Shown in pieces: positions 45,567-54,285 of a DNA stretch of 63,071 nt. Under the pieces are notes generated by a model. That model was not told the DNA's origin. It saw nothing but the letters and a program-made list of their open reading frames with translations, and ran no database searches. The stretch lies in NCBI GenBank assembly GCA_035281585.1, contig DATEDP010000135.1:1-63071 (forward strand), written 5' to 3'. This DNA comes from a bacterium (GTDB lineage: Bacteria; UBA10199; DSSB01). The position numbers and the translations under genes are program-made. Each line of letters opens with the position of its first letter. Position 1 is the stretch's first letter.

Positions 45567-46463
45567 ATGACAGCTGCATCGGCTTTGGCTAAGGCAGGGC
45601 GCTTCGCGGCCCTGGCCCTATTGATGGCAATTTCAGTGGCTTGCGGGAGCGGCAACGGCAACGAACCCGATCCGAGTCCCTCTCCGACCCCCAGCCCTTC
45701 GGTCTTGGCGGCCGGCGACTATTTCGTGAGCGGCTTCGTGGCGACCAACGACGCCGACGCCGGCGACTTCGTCGAAGGCTCGGCGATCGGCCTCAGCATC
45801 TATTTCGTGCTTAACGCCGACGGCAGCCTCAGCGGCGCCGGTCAGACGCCAAGCGAGCCGCCGGCCGCCTCGCCCTTCACCGGGACTTGGGAGCAGGACG
45901 GCAACAATCTGAGCCTCATCTTCGCCGACGGCGACGGCAATGTCCGGACCATCACCGGAACCTTGAGCGAATCGGCCGAAGGCGAGGTTTCCTTCCAGGG
46001 CAGCCAAAGCAGCGGGGCCCCATTAATTTTGGGCGACGAGTCGGCGACTTACAGCATCACCGAATTCGAAATGCAGAAATACGAGCAGGCCATCACCGGC
46101 GCCGACTTGACCGGCGAGTGGAACGCGGTCCTGGGGACGGCTTTCAGCAATGAAGATTTTTTCCTCGCCGAAAGCCTGCTGCAGAACGGCGCGGCCCTGC
46201 GTGTCGTCTTCACCCAGGAAGGCGTTTTGCAGGTCTTCAACACTTTTGAAGGCGGCGGCGAGGACAACTTCGAGGCTTCCTACACGCTCGACGACAATTT
46301 TCATTTGACCCTCACCGTCGAGGACGAGCCCCAAACCATCGTTTTCAGCCTGATCGACGGGGTCTTGGTGATTTATATTTACGATTCCAGCCGGGATTTC
46401 GACAACGACTCGGTGTCGACGGACATCCCCGCGACCCTCGTCTACACGCTGGAACAGACTTAG
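45567..46463 (+). CDS. Lipoprotein of unknown function, lipocalin-like pattern
   Basis: A 298-residue protein with a lipoprotein signal (SVACGSG, Cys26), a Pro/Ser linker (PDPSPSPTPSPS) and two beta-rich units, each opening with a G-T/E-W signature (FTGTWEQDGNNLSL near 110 and LTGEWNAVLG near 190), as in lipocalin-like domains. Acidic overall. TAAGGAGAG lies before ATG 45567. A sigma54-like promoter is seen upstream and a terminator downstream, so it appears to be a single-gene unit. No function recognised. Confidence 0.72.
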   Translation: MTAASALAKAGRFAALALLMAISVACGSGNGNEPDPSPSPTPSPSVLAAGDYFVSGFVATNDADAGDFVEGSAIGLSIYFVLNADGSLSGAGQTPSEPPAASPFTGTWEQDGNNLSLIFADGDGNVRTITGTLSESAEGEVSFQGSQSSGAPLILGDESATYSITEFEMQKYEQAITGADLTGEWNAVLGTAFSNEDFFLAESLLQNGAALRVVFTQEGVLQVFNTFEGGGEDNFEASYTLDDNFHLTLTVEDEPQTIVFSLIDGVLVIYIYDSSRDFDNDSVSTDIPATLVYTLEQT

Positions 46464-46490
46464 GATTTCGCCGGCAACGGCAGGATCTCC

Positions 46491-46522
46491 AAACCCCGCC
46501 TCGGCCCGAGGCGGGGTTTCTT
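46491..46522 (+). terminator. Rho-independent terminator after the lipoprotein gene
   Basis: A 13-bp stem, AAACCCCGCCTCG (46491-46503) with CGAGGCGGGGTTT (46507-46519), and a 3-nt loop. The T run is short (TTTCTT), but the stem is strong and symmetric. Confidence 0.82.
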
Positions 46523-46632
46523 GAGTTTGGGGGCGGGTCGCCGAAAATTTGACTTTAGCAACTGCGGCGCGAGGCCTTACGATAAGCTTGAACAGGAAAT
46601 AGGGGCCACGGTTGGGCACACCGTGTCATCGC

Positions 46633-48417
46633 ATGTCCTTGAGGGGCACATTACTTCCTTCATTGATCATTGCTTTTCTGGCGTCTTGCGGAATGGGCGG
46701 TGGAAACTACGCCGCCGGCCCGGTTTCGCTCTCCACTCCCGTCACCGTTAACAAAGATCTCATCGTTTGCGAGAACATCGCCGGGCCCGACGTCCGTTGC
46801 CGGGGCCGGGTTTCGCCCCACGCCAAGGTCCAGCTCAGCGTTCACGCGCCGGGTTTCTCCAAAAATTTCTTCGAAGGCCTGTTCCTCGGAGTGGCCCACG
46901 CCGCTCCCTTGTCGGCCATCGTCAGCGCCGACGCCAACGGCTTCTTTCAGGCCGCGGTCGGCGCGGGCCCGGGCCAAGCCATCGAGATTCGCAGCGCGGC
47001 TTCGCGGCTGGTCCTGACCGTCCCCCAAGAAGGCGAGAGCGTGAGCGGCGTCATGGGACTCATGAAAAACATGACCGTCGACTCGAAGGGCAGCGTCTGG
47101 TTTTCGGGAGTGCTGCCGCCGGCCAAGCCGGCCTCGCGTTTTTCGCTGGCCAAGCTTTTCATTTCGGAAGCCCATGCCGAGACCGCCTCGCCCTCGAGCT
47201 CGATCTCCGAGATCGCGGCCAGCTGCCCGGGCACCGTTCCGCCGGTCGCGCCGGCCGGCGAGCCAAGCTCGCGCTGCGAGATCAAGCGGCTGCCGCCCGG
47301 AGCCGACTCTCCTGAAACCGTCGCCTCTTTCGAGGGCTGCACTCAGGCCGACGTTCGTTTCATCCGACCTTGGGAAGGCAACGATCGTTGGGTTTTGGCC
47401 GGCGTTCGGGATTCGGTTTATGTGGTGGACCTCGAAGCGGTTCCGCCCAAGGTGACGCAGCGGATCCGCTTTCCGGCCCCGGTGCTCGGCGGATCACCGA
47501 TGGGCGGTCATCTTTACGTCACGGTCGGCGGCGCCGAAGCCGCCGCCTTGAGCCTTTTTCGCATCAGCGGGCCGGGCAGCGAAGGCTTTCAACCGGCCTG
47601 CGTCCTCGGCGAAAGTTTGCCGGGGAAACTAGCGGTCTATCAGGGAATCCAGGAAGTGGTGTCGAGCGACACCTGGGGCAGTCAATTCGTCTCGGTCGGC
47701 CGCTTTACCGGGGATTACCGCGTCCTGACCGGCGCCCTTTCATCGGGCGATCAATTCAAGATCGGCCCCAAGGAGATCTTTCGTTCGGTCCATCGGCTGG
47801 AGGCGGCGGTCGTGACCGGGAATTTCGGTTTCTCCGACAAAGGCATCGTTCGGACCTACTTTGCCGTGCTTTCCTCGGAGGAAAAAAAGCTCCACATCAT
47901 CGAGGACGAGAATTCGCTCGACGATTCCTCTTTTAGCCGGACCCAGGTTTACAGTTTTGATTTGTCGGCTTACGTCGCGCCTTACAGCTTGGCGGTGGAT
48001 CGAGACCTGATGCGGATCGCCTTCCTCGATCACGGTCCGGCTGGAGCTCGGATGGCGGTCGTGCCCCTGCGTTTCACCGACGGCGTCCAGCTCGATTTGG
48101 CGGCCGCCAAGTTCCAGGAGCTGGGCAATGTCGTGCCCAGCGCCTTGGTGAGGATTTCCGACGAAGTCTATCAAGCCCTCCAAGAAGCGCCGCCGGCCTC
48201 GACTTTGCCGGAGTCGGCGCCTTCGCCGGAGTCGGCCCCCCAAGCTCCCATCGCCGCCCGAGTCTACACGGCGCCGGTGGATCCGCCGCCGGCCCCGCCG
48301 GCGCCGGACAATGCCGAAGTCGAAGACGAGGCGGTCCCCTGGCTGGTCAACACCCAGGGGACTCAAATCGAGACCTTCGACAAGGGCAATCCGGCGGCCT
48401 ATCAAAGGACTCCTTAA
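46633..48417 (+). CDS. Large lipoprotein, tandem paralogue 1
   Basis: A 594-residue exported protein of unknown function. ATG 46633 aligns its N-terminus with paralogue 2 and gives a lipoprotein signal (IAFLASCGMG). Shared blocks include GGGNYAAGPVSL, LIVCENIAGP, GTMKNMTVDS-like text (LMKNMTVDSKG), CEIKRLPPGADSPETV and SSDTWGSQFVSVGRF. Residues about 230-500 look like a beta propeller-type repeat series, with SVYVVDLEAVPP. A Pro-rich C-terminal tail differs from paralogue 2. No clear ribosome site precedes the start. Confidence 0.75.
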   Translation: MSLRGTLLPSLIIAFLASCGMGGGNYAAGPVSLSTPVTVNKDLIVCENIAGPDVRCRGRVSPHAKVQLSVHAPGFSKNFFEGLFLGVAHAAPLSAIVSADANGFFQAAVGAGPGQAIEIRSAASRLVLTVPQEGESVSGVMGLMKNMTVDSKGSVWFSGVLPPAKPASRFSLAKLFISEAHAETASPSSSISEIAASCPGTVPPVAPAGEPSSRCEIKRLPPGADSPETVASFEGCTQADVRFIRPWEGNDRWVLAGVRDSVYVVDLEAVPPKVTQRIRFPAPVLGGSPMGGHLYVTVGGAEAAALSLFRISGPGSEGFQPACVLGESLPGKLAVYQGIQEVVSSDTWGSQFVSVGRFTGDYRVLTGALSSGDQFKIGPKEIFRSVHRLEAAVVTGNFGFSDKGIVRTYFAVLSSEEKKLHIIEDENSLDDSSFSRTQVYSFDLSAYVAPYSLAVDRDLMRIAFLDHGPAGARMAVVPLRFTDGVQLDLAAAKFQELGNVVPSALVRISDEVYQALQEAPPASTLPESAPSPESAPQAPIAARVYTAPVDPPPAPPAPDNAEVEDEAVPWLVNTQGTQIETFDKGNPAAYQRTP

Positions 48418-48438
48418 TTTCGCCCGGCCGTGCTAGAA

Positions 48439-48891
48439 ATGGCCATGGAGTTTCTCGACCCCGAATGGCGCCAACGCCTCGACCGACTCTTCCAGAAGGC
48501 CGCCTTCATTCAGAACTTGGGCCTCAAGCCGGGTGAAGTCGGCGCCGGCTATTGCGAAACCCATCTCGAAATTCAAAACTACCACAAGCAGCAGAACCGC
48601 TTGGTCCATGCCGGTGTTTTGGCCACCATGGCCGACCATAGCGCCGGCGGCGCCGCGACGACCTTGCTCAAGCCCTCGCAATACGTTTTGACGGTCGAGT
48701 TCAAGGTCAATTTGCTGCGACCGGCCCAAGGCCGGGCTCTGCGTTGCCGGGCCCAAGTGCTTAAGGCCGGCGCTCGGCTCAGCTTTGTCGAGTCGGAAGT
48801 TTTTTGCCGGGACGGCGAGGGCGAGGCCTTGGTCGCCAAGGCCAGCGTGACCCTGGCCGTTCTTGAAAATTTAAAGGAGGAGAATCCATGA
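48439..48891 (+). CDS. PaaI-type hotdog thioesterase
   Basis: A 150-residue hotdog-fold protein, likely hydrolysing acyl-CoA. The motif VHAGVLATMADHSAGGAATT (active-site His-Ala-Gly and Asp) fits the PaaI/YbgC-related family, followed by the strand VEFKVNLLRPAQG. ATG 48439 is used; GTG 48430 and ATG 48445 are possible. It starts shortly after paralogue 1 and overlaps the next gene as ATGA. Confidence 0.88.
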   Translation: MAMEFLDPEWRQRLDRLFQKAAFIQNLGLKPGEVGAGYCETHLEIQNYHKQQNRLVHAGVLATMADHSAGGAATTLLKPSQYVLTVEFKVNLLRPAQGRALRCRAQVLKAGARLSFVESEVFCRDGEGEALVAKASVTLAVLENLKEENP

Positions 48892-49220
48892 AAAGCATCC
48901 TGACATCGCTGCTGGCCGCGGCCCTGGTTTTTATTTCAGCCGCCGCTGGGGCCAAGCCGCTCACCAAGACGATCACCACCACCAGCGAGGGCGGCGTTCC
49001 CACCACCCACATCCATCAAGACGATGGTCCGGCCGTCGGCGATCCGGTCGGTGGAAGCGGCGTGAGCCAGCGGACCGACCAGGGCCCGGCCAACACTCAA
49101 AAGTATTGCCCCGATGGCAGCACCGATCCCGATTGTGTCCGAGCCGAAAAACGCCAGACCTCGCCGACGACGTGGCAAGAGGACTGCGCTTCGGGCGCGA
49201 CCAAGGCTTGTCCTAAATAA
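48888..49220 (+). CDS. Small secreted protein of unknown function
   Basis: A 110-residue protein with a signal peptide (1-22, ending SAAAGA) and a polar mature part rich in Thr, Gly and Asp. Four Cys (YCPDGSTDPDC and EDCASGATKACPK) could form two disulfides. ATG 48888 overlaps the thioesterase stop; AAAGGAGGAG gives a good ribosome site. Not recognised. Confidence 0.65.
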   Translation: MKSILTSLLAAALVFISAAAGAKPLTKTITTTSEGGVPTTHIHQDDGPAVGDPVGGSGVSQRTDQGPANTQKYCPDGSTDPDCVRAEKRQTSPTTWQEDCASGATKACPK

Positions 49221-49232
49221 TTTCCCGCTGGA

Positions 49233-50111
49233 TTAAAAATAGGGGAAGGGATCCCAGGCCGGCCAGCCAAACCAAACGGGATAGGCCCAGCCGATGGGCG
49301 AGTAAAGCGCCGAGTTTGGCGTATAGCCGACATTCACTTGGGTCGCATCCTTGGAATAAGGCACTTGATCCAGCTGTTCGTCGTTTTTAGCCCTGAATTC
49401 TTGATTGGCCTTGCTCAGAGCGGCCACGGCTTCGGGATCGTCGCCGGCGACGGCTTGAATCGTCTTGGGCGGCGTGGCCGGTGCGGCGGTGGCGATGAGC
49501 CCCGACAATTTTTGCGCCTCTTGGGTGAGGGCTTGGGGATTTTTCTTGAAGCTTTGGGGATCGGTTTTCGACAGCCCCAGCGCTTCGTTCAATACCTGGA
49601 ATATGGCGGAGTGAACGGCGACGCTTCGGAAGGCCGACTGGGTCGCCGCCGGCAGGCCTTGAATGGCCGAAGCCATTTGGCCGAGAGCTTGCTTAAGGAT
49701 CTCGGTGCTCTGGCTCAGGATATCGAAATGGCTTTTTGCCAACTCCTTGGCGGCCGCCTGAGTTTCCTTGGGATAGTTCGAAATCAAAGAGGCGTTGTCG
49801 CCGTTCGGCCCCAGGGCCGTTAAGCTCCGGAGCAGGCGGGGGTAACGGACGACTTGCCAAAGTTTTTTCTGGAGATCGGGGTTCAGTCTGGAGCTGATCG
49901 CCTGAAAGTCGGCCCGGCTTTTGGCGAGAATTTGGCCGATTTGCACCAGGGTCGAAGGGTGGCTCAGGGTTGTCTGGGTCGCCTGCCGGATGTCGGCCGG
50001 GTAGACCGAAATGGCCCGGGCCGCCGCGGCCAGCCGATCGGTCTCGGCCGCCGGGCTGGAAAAGGGCAGGGCCAGGCTCGCCAAGGCGGTCAAAATAATT
50101 AATATTTTCAT
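49233..50111 (-). CDS. Secreted helical protein with aromatic C-terminal tail
   Basis: A 292-residue protein with a signal peptide (to about residue 21, ending SSPA), a mostly helical body rich in Ala, Gln and Ser, and a C-terminal tail dense in Trp, Tyr and Pro (IGWAYPVWFGWPAWDPFPYF). No family recognised; the tail suggests surface or wall association. AGGAGAAC lies before ATG 50111. It runs against its neighbours, between the two paralogous lipoprotein genes. Confidence 0.65.
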   Translation of the reverse strand: MKILIILTALASLALPFSSPAAETDRLAAAARAISVYPADIRQATQTTLSHPSTLVQIGQILAKSRADFQAISSRLNPDLQKKLWQVVRYPRLLRSLTALGPNGDNASLISNYPKETQAAAKELAKSHFDILSQSTEILKQALGQMASAIQGLPAATQSAFRSVAVHSAIFQVLNEALGLSKTDPQSFKKNPQALTQEAQKLSGLIATAAPATPPKTIQAVAGDDPEAVAALSKANQEFRAKNDEQLDQVPYSKDATQVNVGYTPNSALYSPIGWAYPVWFGWPAWDPFPYF

Positions 50112-50202
50112 GGAGTTCTCCTAGAGGACATGGCAGTCTTTCTTAGCACAACTTCAGGTCGCTCCCGAGCGATAAATACTTAATAGCGAAACGCGGCCGG
50201 GC

Positions 50203-50217
50203 ACACCGCGTCGGTGT
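50203..50217 (+). promoter_or_regulatory. Small hairpin abutting the start of lipoprotein paralogue 2
   Basis: ACACCG and CGGTGT with loop CGT end directly at ATG 50218, where a ribosome site would normally lie. The leader GGGCACACCG-GTC also precedes paralogue 1 (from about 46615), where the right arm is not conserved. Possible translational control. Confidence 0.4.
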
Positions 50218-52023
50218 ATGTCTGTCCGGCAAATCCTTCTTCAATCCCTGCTTTTGTTGAGCTTGTTGGCTTGCGCCGGTTCCGGTCCCGGAGCCGGGCC
50301 GCTCGACGGTTCGGCCTCGGTCGGCGGTCCGGTTGGCGGCGGCAACTACGCCGCCGGACCGGTTTCGTTGCCTTCGCCGGTCACGATCAATAAGAACCTC
50401 ATCGTCTGCGAAAACATCGCCGGTCCCAACGTCGAGTGCCGCGGCTCGGCCGGCGCCGTTCCGCCTTATTCCCGGGTGACGGTCAGCGTCCATCCGGCCG
50501 GTTTCGCCTCTTGGGGTAGCAAGCTTCAATCGCTTTTCTTGGGCACCGCCCACGCCGCCGGTTTTTCCATCATCGTCAACGCCGATGGAACCGGGGCCTT
50601 CAGCGCGACCGTCGAGGCGAGCAAGGACGAGGTCATCCAGATTCAAGTGGGCGGCGCTCGACTGCTCCTGAAGGTTCCCGAGGAGCTCGGCTCGGTCAGC
50701 GGCTCGACCGGGACGATGAAGAACATGACGGTCGACTCCGACGGCAATATTTGGTTTTCGAGCCGGCCGGCGCCCGCCAAGAAAATCGGCTTCCGCTGGA
50801 CCGCCTTGTTTTTCTCGGAGGCTCAGGCCGCGCCGGCCCCCGAGGCTCCCGCCTTCGAATCGCCGGCGGCGACTTTCGCTTCCCAACCGAATTTGGCTCA
50901 AGAGCCGCAATTCTCGGTTCGGGAAGAGGTCGCCATGGCTGCGGTGCTCCTCCCGGAGCGCAATCCCGAGGGCGCCTTCTGCGGCGCCCCCGCCGACACC
51001 GGCGCCGAGTTAAGCGCCGACCGCAGTGTTGCGACCCGTTGTGAGGTCAAGCGCCTGGCGGCGGGCTCGGATGCGCCGGAAACAGTGGTTTCCTTTCCGG
51101 GCTGCGGCCAAGACGACATCCGCTTCATCCGACCGGTGAAGAAGCACGACGCTTCGGCGGTGCCGCACAATTACATCCTGGTCGGGATTCGTCGTTCGAT
51201 CTACGTCGTCAACGTGGATGCCGTCCCGGGCCAGATCGTCAAGCGAATCGTCTTCCCTAGCGAGCCGCTCAGCGCCGACGATTTGGGCGATGACATCTAC
51301 GTCACCTTGAACGGCAATGCGCTGCCGGAGAGCGATTCCAAGATTTATCTGATCTCCAAGGTCTCTTGGGGCAATTTCGGCTCGAGCTGCGTCAGCTCGA
51401 TGGGGCTTGAGGAGGACATGGTGGTCTACCAGGGTCTTCAGGGAGTGGTCTCGGTCGACACTTGGGGGAGTCAGTTCGCGATGGCCGGCCGCTATGCCGA
51501 GGGTTATCGGATCTTGACCGGGTCGAGCAGCTTGGAGTTCATCTTCAGCAACCGGCCGAAGGAAATTTTTCGCTCGCCGGTCCCGCTGGAAGTGGCGATC
51601 GTGGAGCGCAACTGGGACCTCACCCGCAGCGTCTTCGCCGTTCTGGCGGCGGCCGAAAAAAAGATTTATTTGGTCGATGATTTCATGGGCCGCGAGAACG
51701 GCCGCTACGTCGAGCGGACCCTGGTTTATGCCTTCGATCTTTCGGCTTACACCTCGCCCTACAGCCTCAAGGTCGATCGCGACAACGATCAGATCGCCTT
51801 TATCGATCGCGGCGCCGAGGGCACCCGGCTGGTGCTCCTGCCCTACCGGGCGGATCTGGGCGCCGAAATCGATCTCGCCGGCGCCATCGTCCGGGACTTG
51901 GGCAACGTGACGCCCAGCGGCCTGGTTCGGGTCCAACGCAGTGGGATGGAAGGCGAGTGGACCGTCAACCTCGGGGGAACCGAGGTTCGCCGCTTCACCA
52001 GCGCTTCTTTAGCTGGCCGTTGA
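50218..52023 (+). CDS. Large lipoprotein, tandem paralogue 2
   Basis: A 601-residue exported protein of unknown function, homologous along most of its length to the gene at 46633. Lipoprotein signal LLSLLACAGSG, then GGGNYAAGPVSLPSPVTINK, LIVCENIAGP, MKNMTVDSDGNIWFSS, CEVKRLAAGSDAPETVVSF and SVDTWGSQFAMAGRYAEGY. A propeller-type repeat series is likely in the second half (SIYVVNVDAVPG). The C-terminus lacks the Pro-rich tail of its partner. ATG 50218 follows a small hairpin and no ribosome site. Confidence 0.77.
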   Translation: MSVRQILLQSLLLLSLLACAGSGPGAGPLDGSASVGGPVGGGNYAAGPVSLPSPVTINKNLIVCENIAGPNVECRGSAGAVPPYSRVTVSVHPAGFASWGSKLQSLFLGTAHAAGFSIIVNADGTGAFSATVEASKDEVIQIQVGGARLLLKVPEELGSVSGSTGTMKNMTVDSDGNIWFSSRPAPAKKIGFRWTALFFSEAQAAPAPEAPAFESPAATFASQPNLAQEPQFSVREEVAMAAVLLPERNPEGAFCGAPADTGAELSADRSVATRCEVKRLAAGSDAPETVVSFPGCGQDDIRFIRPVKKHDASAVPHNYILVGIRRSIYVVNVDAVPGQIVKRIVFPSEPLSADDLGDDIYVTLNGNALPESDSKIYLISKVSWGNFGSSCVSSMGLEEDMVVYQGLQGVVSVDTWGSQFAMAGRYAEGYRILTGSSSLEFIFSNRPKEIFRSPVPLEVAIVERNWDLTRSVFAVLAAAEKKIYLVDDFMGRENGRYVERTLVYAFDLSAYTSPYSLKVDRDNDQIAFIDRGAEGTRLVLLPYRADLGAEIDLAGAIVRDLGNVTPSGLVRVQRSGMEGEWTVNLGGTEVRRFTSASLAGR

Positions 52024-52028
52024 GCCAA

Positions 52029-52104
52029 TTTCCCCCGAAATCGAACCCACTGGTTTTGCAACGACTGCCAAATCCCCCCAACCCCCCTTTTTCAAAGGGG
52101 GGAA
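52029..52104. repeat. Family A palindromic repeat
   Basis: About 76 bp, aligned with the copy at 40738: TCGAACCCACTGGTTTTGC, then CAAATCCCCCCAACCCCCC and the terminal hairpin. It fills the gap between lipoprotein paralogue 2 and ald. Confidence 0.82.
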
Positions 52105-52142
52105 GACTTGCCGGATCGATGGCCCTTCTTTACGATGAAGCG

Positions 52143-53216
52143 ATGATCATCGGCATTCCCAGGGAAGTGAAAGACCGCGAAAGCCGGGTGGCCTTGCTTC
52201 CCAGGGCGGTCGCCCAGCTGCGCCGCCGAGGTCACCGGGTCCTGGTGCAGAGCCGGGCCGGAGTCGGAGCCGGCTACTCGGATGCCGATTATCGCGCGGC
52301 CGGTGCGACCATGGTCCCCTCGGCCGCCCGCCTGTGGGGGAGCTCGGAGCTGATCGTGAAGGTGAAGGAGCCGCTGCCGGCCGAGCATCGCTACTTTCGC
52401 CATGGCCTGCGGCTTTTCTGCTATCTGCATCTCGCGGCGGCGCCGCGGCTCGCCCGGGCTCTCCAAAAGAGCGGAGTCCAGGCCTTGGCTTTCGAAACCT
52501 TGGAGCGAAACGGCGCGACGCCCCTGCTCAAGCCGATGAGCGAGATCGCCGGCCGGCTCAGCGTCACGATCGGCGCTCATTTTTTGCAAAGCGACCGCGG
52601 GGGGCGCGGCGTCCTGCTTTCGCCGACCGATTTCTCGGCGCCGGCCTCGGTGGTCGTGATCGGCGGAGGCAACGTCGGCCGGGCCGCGGCCGAAACCGCC
52701 GCCGGCTTGGGCGCCCGGGTGACGGTCTTCGACTCCCGGCCGGAGCCGCTCCGGGATTGGGCCAGGCTCCATTCCAACCTGGTTTTGCAAGGCGCTACCC
52801 CGGTTCGGATTGCCAAGGCCCTGAGTCAGGCTGATTTGGCGGTCGGGGCAGTCTACGTTCCAGGCGCCCGGGCGCCGCGGGTGATTCGGCGATCCATGGT
52901 CCAAGGCATGCCGCCGGGCAGCGTCCTGGTCGACGTCGCCGTCGACCAAGGCGGCGCCTCGGAAACGACCCGCCCGACCTCCCATTCCCGGCCGGTCTAC
53001 CAAGCCCACGGCGTTTGGCACTACGCGGTGCCGAACATGCCGGCGCTGGTCTCGCGCACCGCCTCTCAAGCCCTGTCGAAGGTCATCCTGCCTTATGTCC
53101 TACAAGTCGCCGAAATTAGCGAACGCCGCCTCCTCACCGATCCCGAGCTGAGCTCGGCCGTGAATCTCTGGGAAGGCGAAATCGTCCATCCCGAATTAAA
53201 GAAAATTTATTCGTAG
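52143..53216 (+). CDS. ald: Alanine dehydrogenase
   Basis: A 357-residue NAD-dependent enzyme converting L-alanine to pyruvate and ammonia. The family N-terminus MIIGIPREVKDRESRVALLP decides ATG 52143 over an in-frame ATG 24 bases upstream. Other marks: YSDADYRAAGA, IVKVKEPLP (catalytic Lys), FCYLHLA (His), MSEIAGRLS and the NAD-binding VVVIGGGNVGRAAA. VPNMPALVSRTASQAL closes the domain. Slightly shorter than usual (about 370). Confidence 0.92.
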   Translation: MIIGIPREVKDRESRVALLPRAVAQLRRRGHRVLVQSRAGVGAGYSDADYRAAGATMVPSAARLWGSSELIVKVKEPLPAEHRYFRHGLRLFCYLHLAAAPRLARALQKSGVQALAFETLERNGATPLLKPMSEIAGRLSVTIGAHFLQSDRGGRGVLLSPTDFSAPASVVVIGGGNVGRAAAETAAGLGARVTVFDSRPEPLRDWARLHSNLVLQGATPVRIAKALSQADLAVGAVYVPGARAPRVIRRSMVQGMPPGSVLVDVAVDQGGASETTRPTSHSRPVYQAHGVWHYAVPNMPALVSRTASQALSKVILPYVLQVAEISERRLLTDPELSSAVNLWEGEIVHPELKKIYS

Positions 53217-53232
53217 TGTGGCCAAGCTACTT

Positions 53233-53328
53233 CTGGGAACGAACGGGTGGCCGGGCGGGGGCCCCCGCCGCCCGGAGCGAAGCGAGGACGGTGGGGGTGC
53301 AGCCCGGACAGGACCCGTTCGTTCCCAG
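53233..53328. repeat. Inverted-repeat element after ald
   Basis: Perfect 16-bp arms CTGGGAACGAACGGGT (53233-53248) and ACCCGTTCGTTCCCAG (53313-53328), with an inner GC hairpin around 53250-53275. It lies between the convergent ald and coaX genes, where it could stop transcription from both sides, although no T run is present. Confidence 0.75.
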
Positions 53329-53356
53329 CCGCGGCGCCCCTTCGAGCACAATCGTA

Positions 53357-54172
53357 TTACCGTTTTAAGAAGTTCGTTTCGTAGAGCAGTCGAAGTCCAT
53401 CCAGCGTCAAAAACGGATCGTAGTGCTTGATCGTCTTGCTGGCCTGCGAGATCAGGCCGATGAAGCCGCCGGTCGCGACGACCTTGCATTTCAATTTCCG
53501 CTCTTTCTCGACGCCGCGAACGATCTCATCCACCATTCCGACGTAGCCGTAGAAAATTCCGGCCTGGATGCTCTCGACGGTGTCGGTGCCGACGATCTTC
53601 TTGGGCTTGCGGATCTCGACCCGCGGCAGCTTGGAAGCGTGTTGGAAGAGGGCCTCGTTGGAGATCGCGATGCCCGGGCAGATGCAGCCGCCGCGATAGA
53701 CCTTGGACTTGTCGATGAAGTCGAAGGTGGTGGCGGTGCCGAAGTCGACGACGATCAAGGGGCTGCCGTACTTGAGGATGGCCGCGGCATTGTTGACCAG
53801 CCGGTCGGCGCCGATTTCCTGCGGCGTCTTGAGGCCGATCTTGAAGGGCAGCTTCAGCTTGGAGTTGACGAAGCGCGGCTTGAGCTTGAAGTAGCGTTCG
53901 CACATCCGCTCGAGGTTGAACTCGAGCTGGGGCACGACGTTGGAGATGATGACCGCTTCGACCTCGTCCATCGCCAAGCCGGCGAACTGGAAGAGCTCCT
54001 TGAAGAAGATGCCGAACTCGTCGGAGGTCCGCTCCTTCTTGGTCTCCATCCGCCAATGCTGGAGCAGGCGCCGGGCTTTGCCCTTGAAGCCCGTCTTTTG
54101 GGTGTTCGGGGATTTCCCCTCGAAGACCCCGATGACCATGTTGGTGTTGCCGACGTCGATGGCGAGTAGCAT
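53357..54172 (-). CDS. coaX: Type III pantothenate kinase
   Basis: A 271-residue enzyme for the first step of coenzyme A synthesis. ATG 54172 gives the family N-terminus MLLAIDVGNTNMVIGVF with Asp6 and the P-loop-like DVGNTN. GADRLVNNAAAI and VVDFGTATTFDFID are the substrate and phosphate motifs, and CKVVATGGFIGLI closes the site. Located 113 bp downstream of birA on the same strand, a common pairing. An upstream palindrome is listed separately. Confidence 0.93.
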   Translation of the reverse strand: MLLAIDVGNTNMVIGVFEGKSPNTQKTGFKGKARRLLQHWRMETKKERTSDEFGIFFKELFQFAGLAMDEVEAVIISNVVPQLEFNLERMCERYFKLKPRFVNSKLKLPFKIGLKTPQEIGADRLVNNAAAILKYGSPLIVVDFGTATTFDFIDKSKVYRGGCICPGIAISNEALFQHASKLPRVEIRKPKKIVGTDTVESIQAGIFYGYVGMVDEIVRGVEKERKLKCKVVATGGFIGLISQASKTIKHYDPFLTLDGLRLLYETNFLKR

Positions 54173-54181
54173 TGACACTCC

Positions 54182-54200
54182 ACAAATTCTGCGAATTTGT
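54182..54200. promoter_or_regulatory. Palindrome just upstream of coaX
   Basis: ACAAATTC and GAATTTGT separated by TGC form a perfect 8-bp inverted repeat, 9 bp before the coaX start. A second perfect hairpin, GGCCCGGC / GCCGGGCC with loop AAAA, lies at 54206-54225. Operator or RNA structure; neither is identified. Confidence 0.4.
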
Positions 54201-54285
54201 TGCGCGGCCCGGCAAAAGCCGGGCCTTGCGATTTTTCCGGCGCTCACGGCGAAAACCCTGCAAACGCCCCATCATGCCGATTCCT

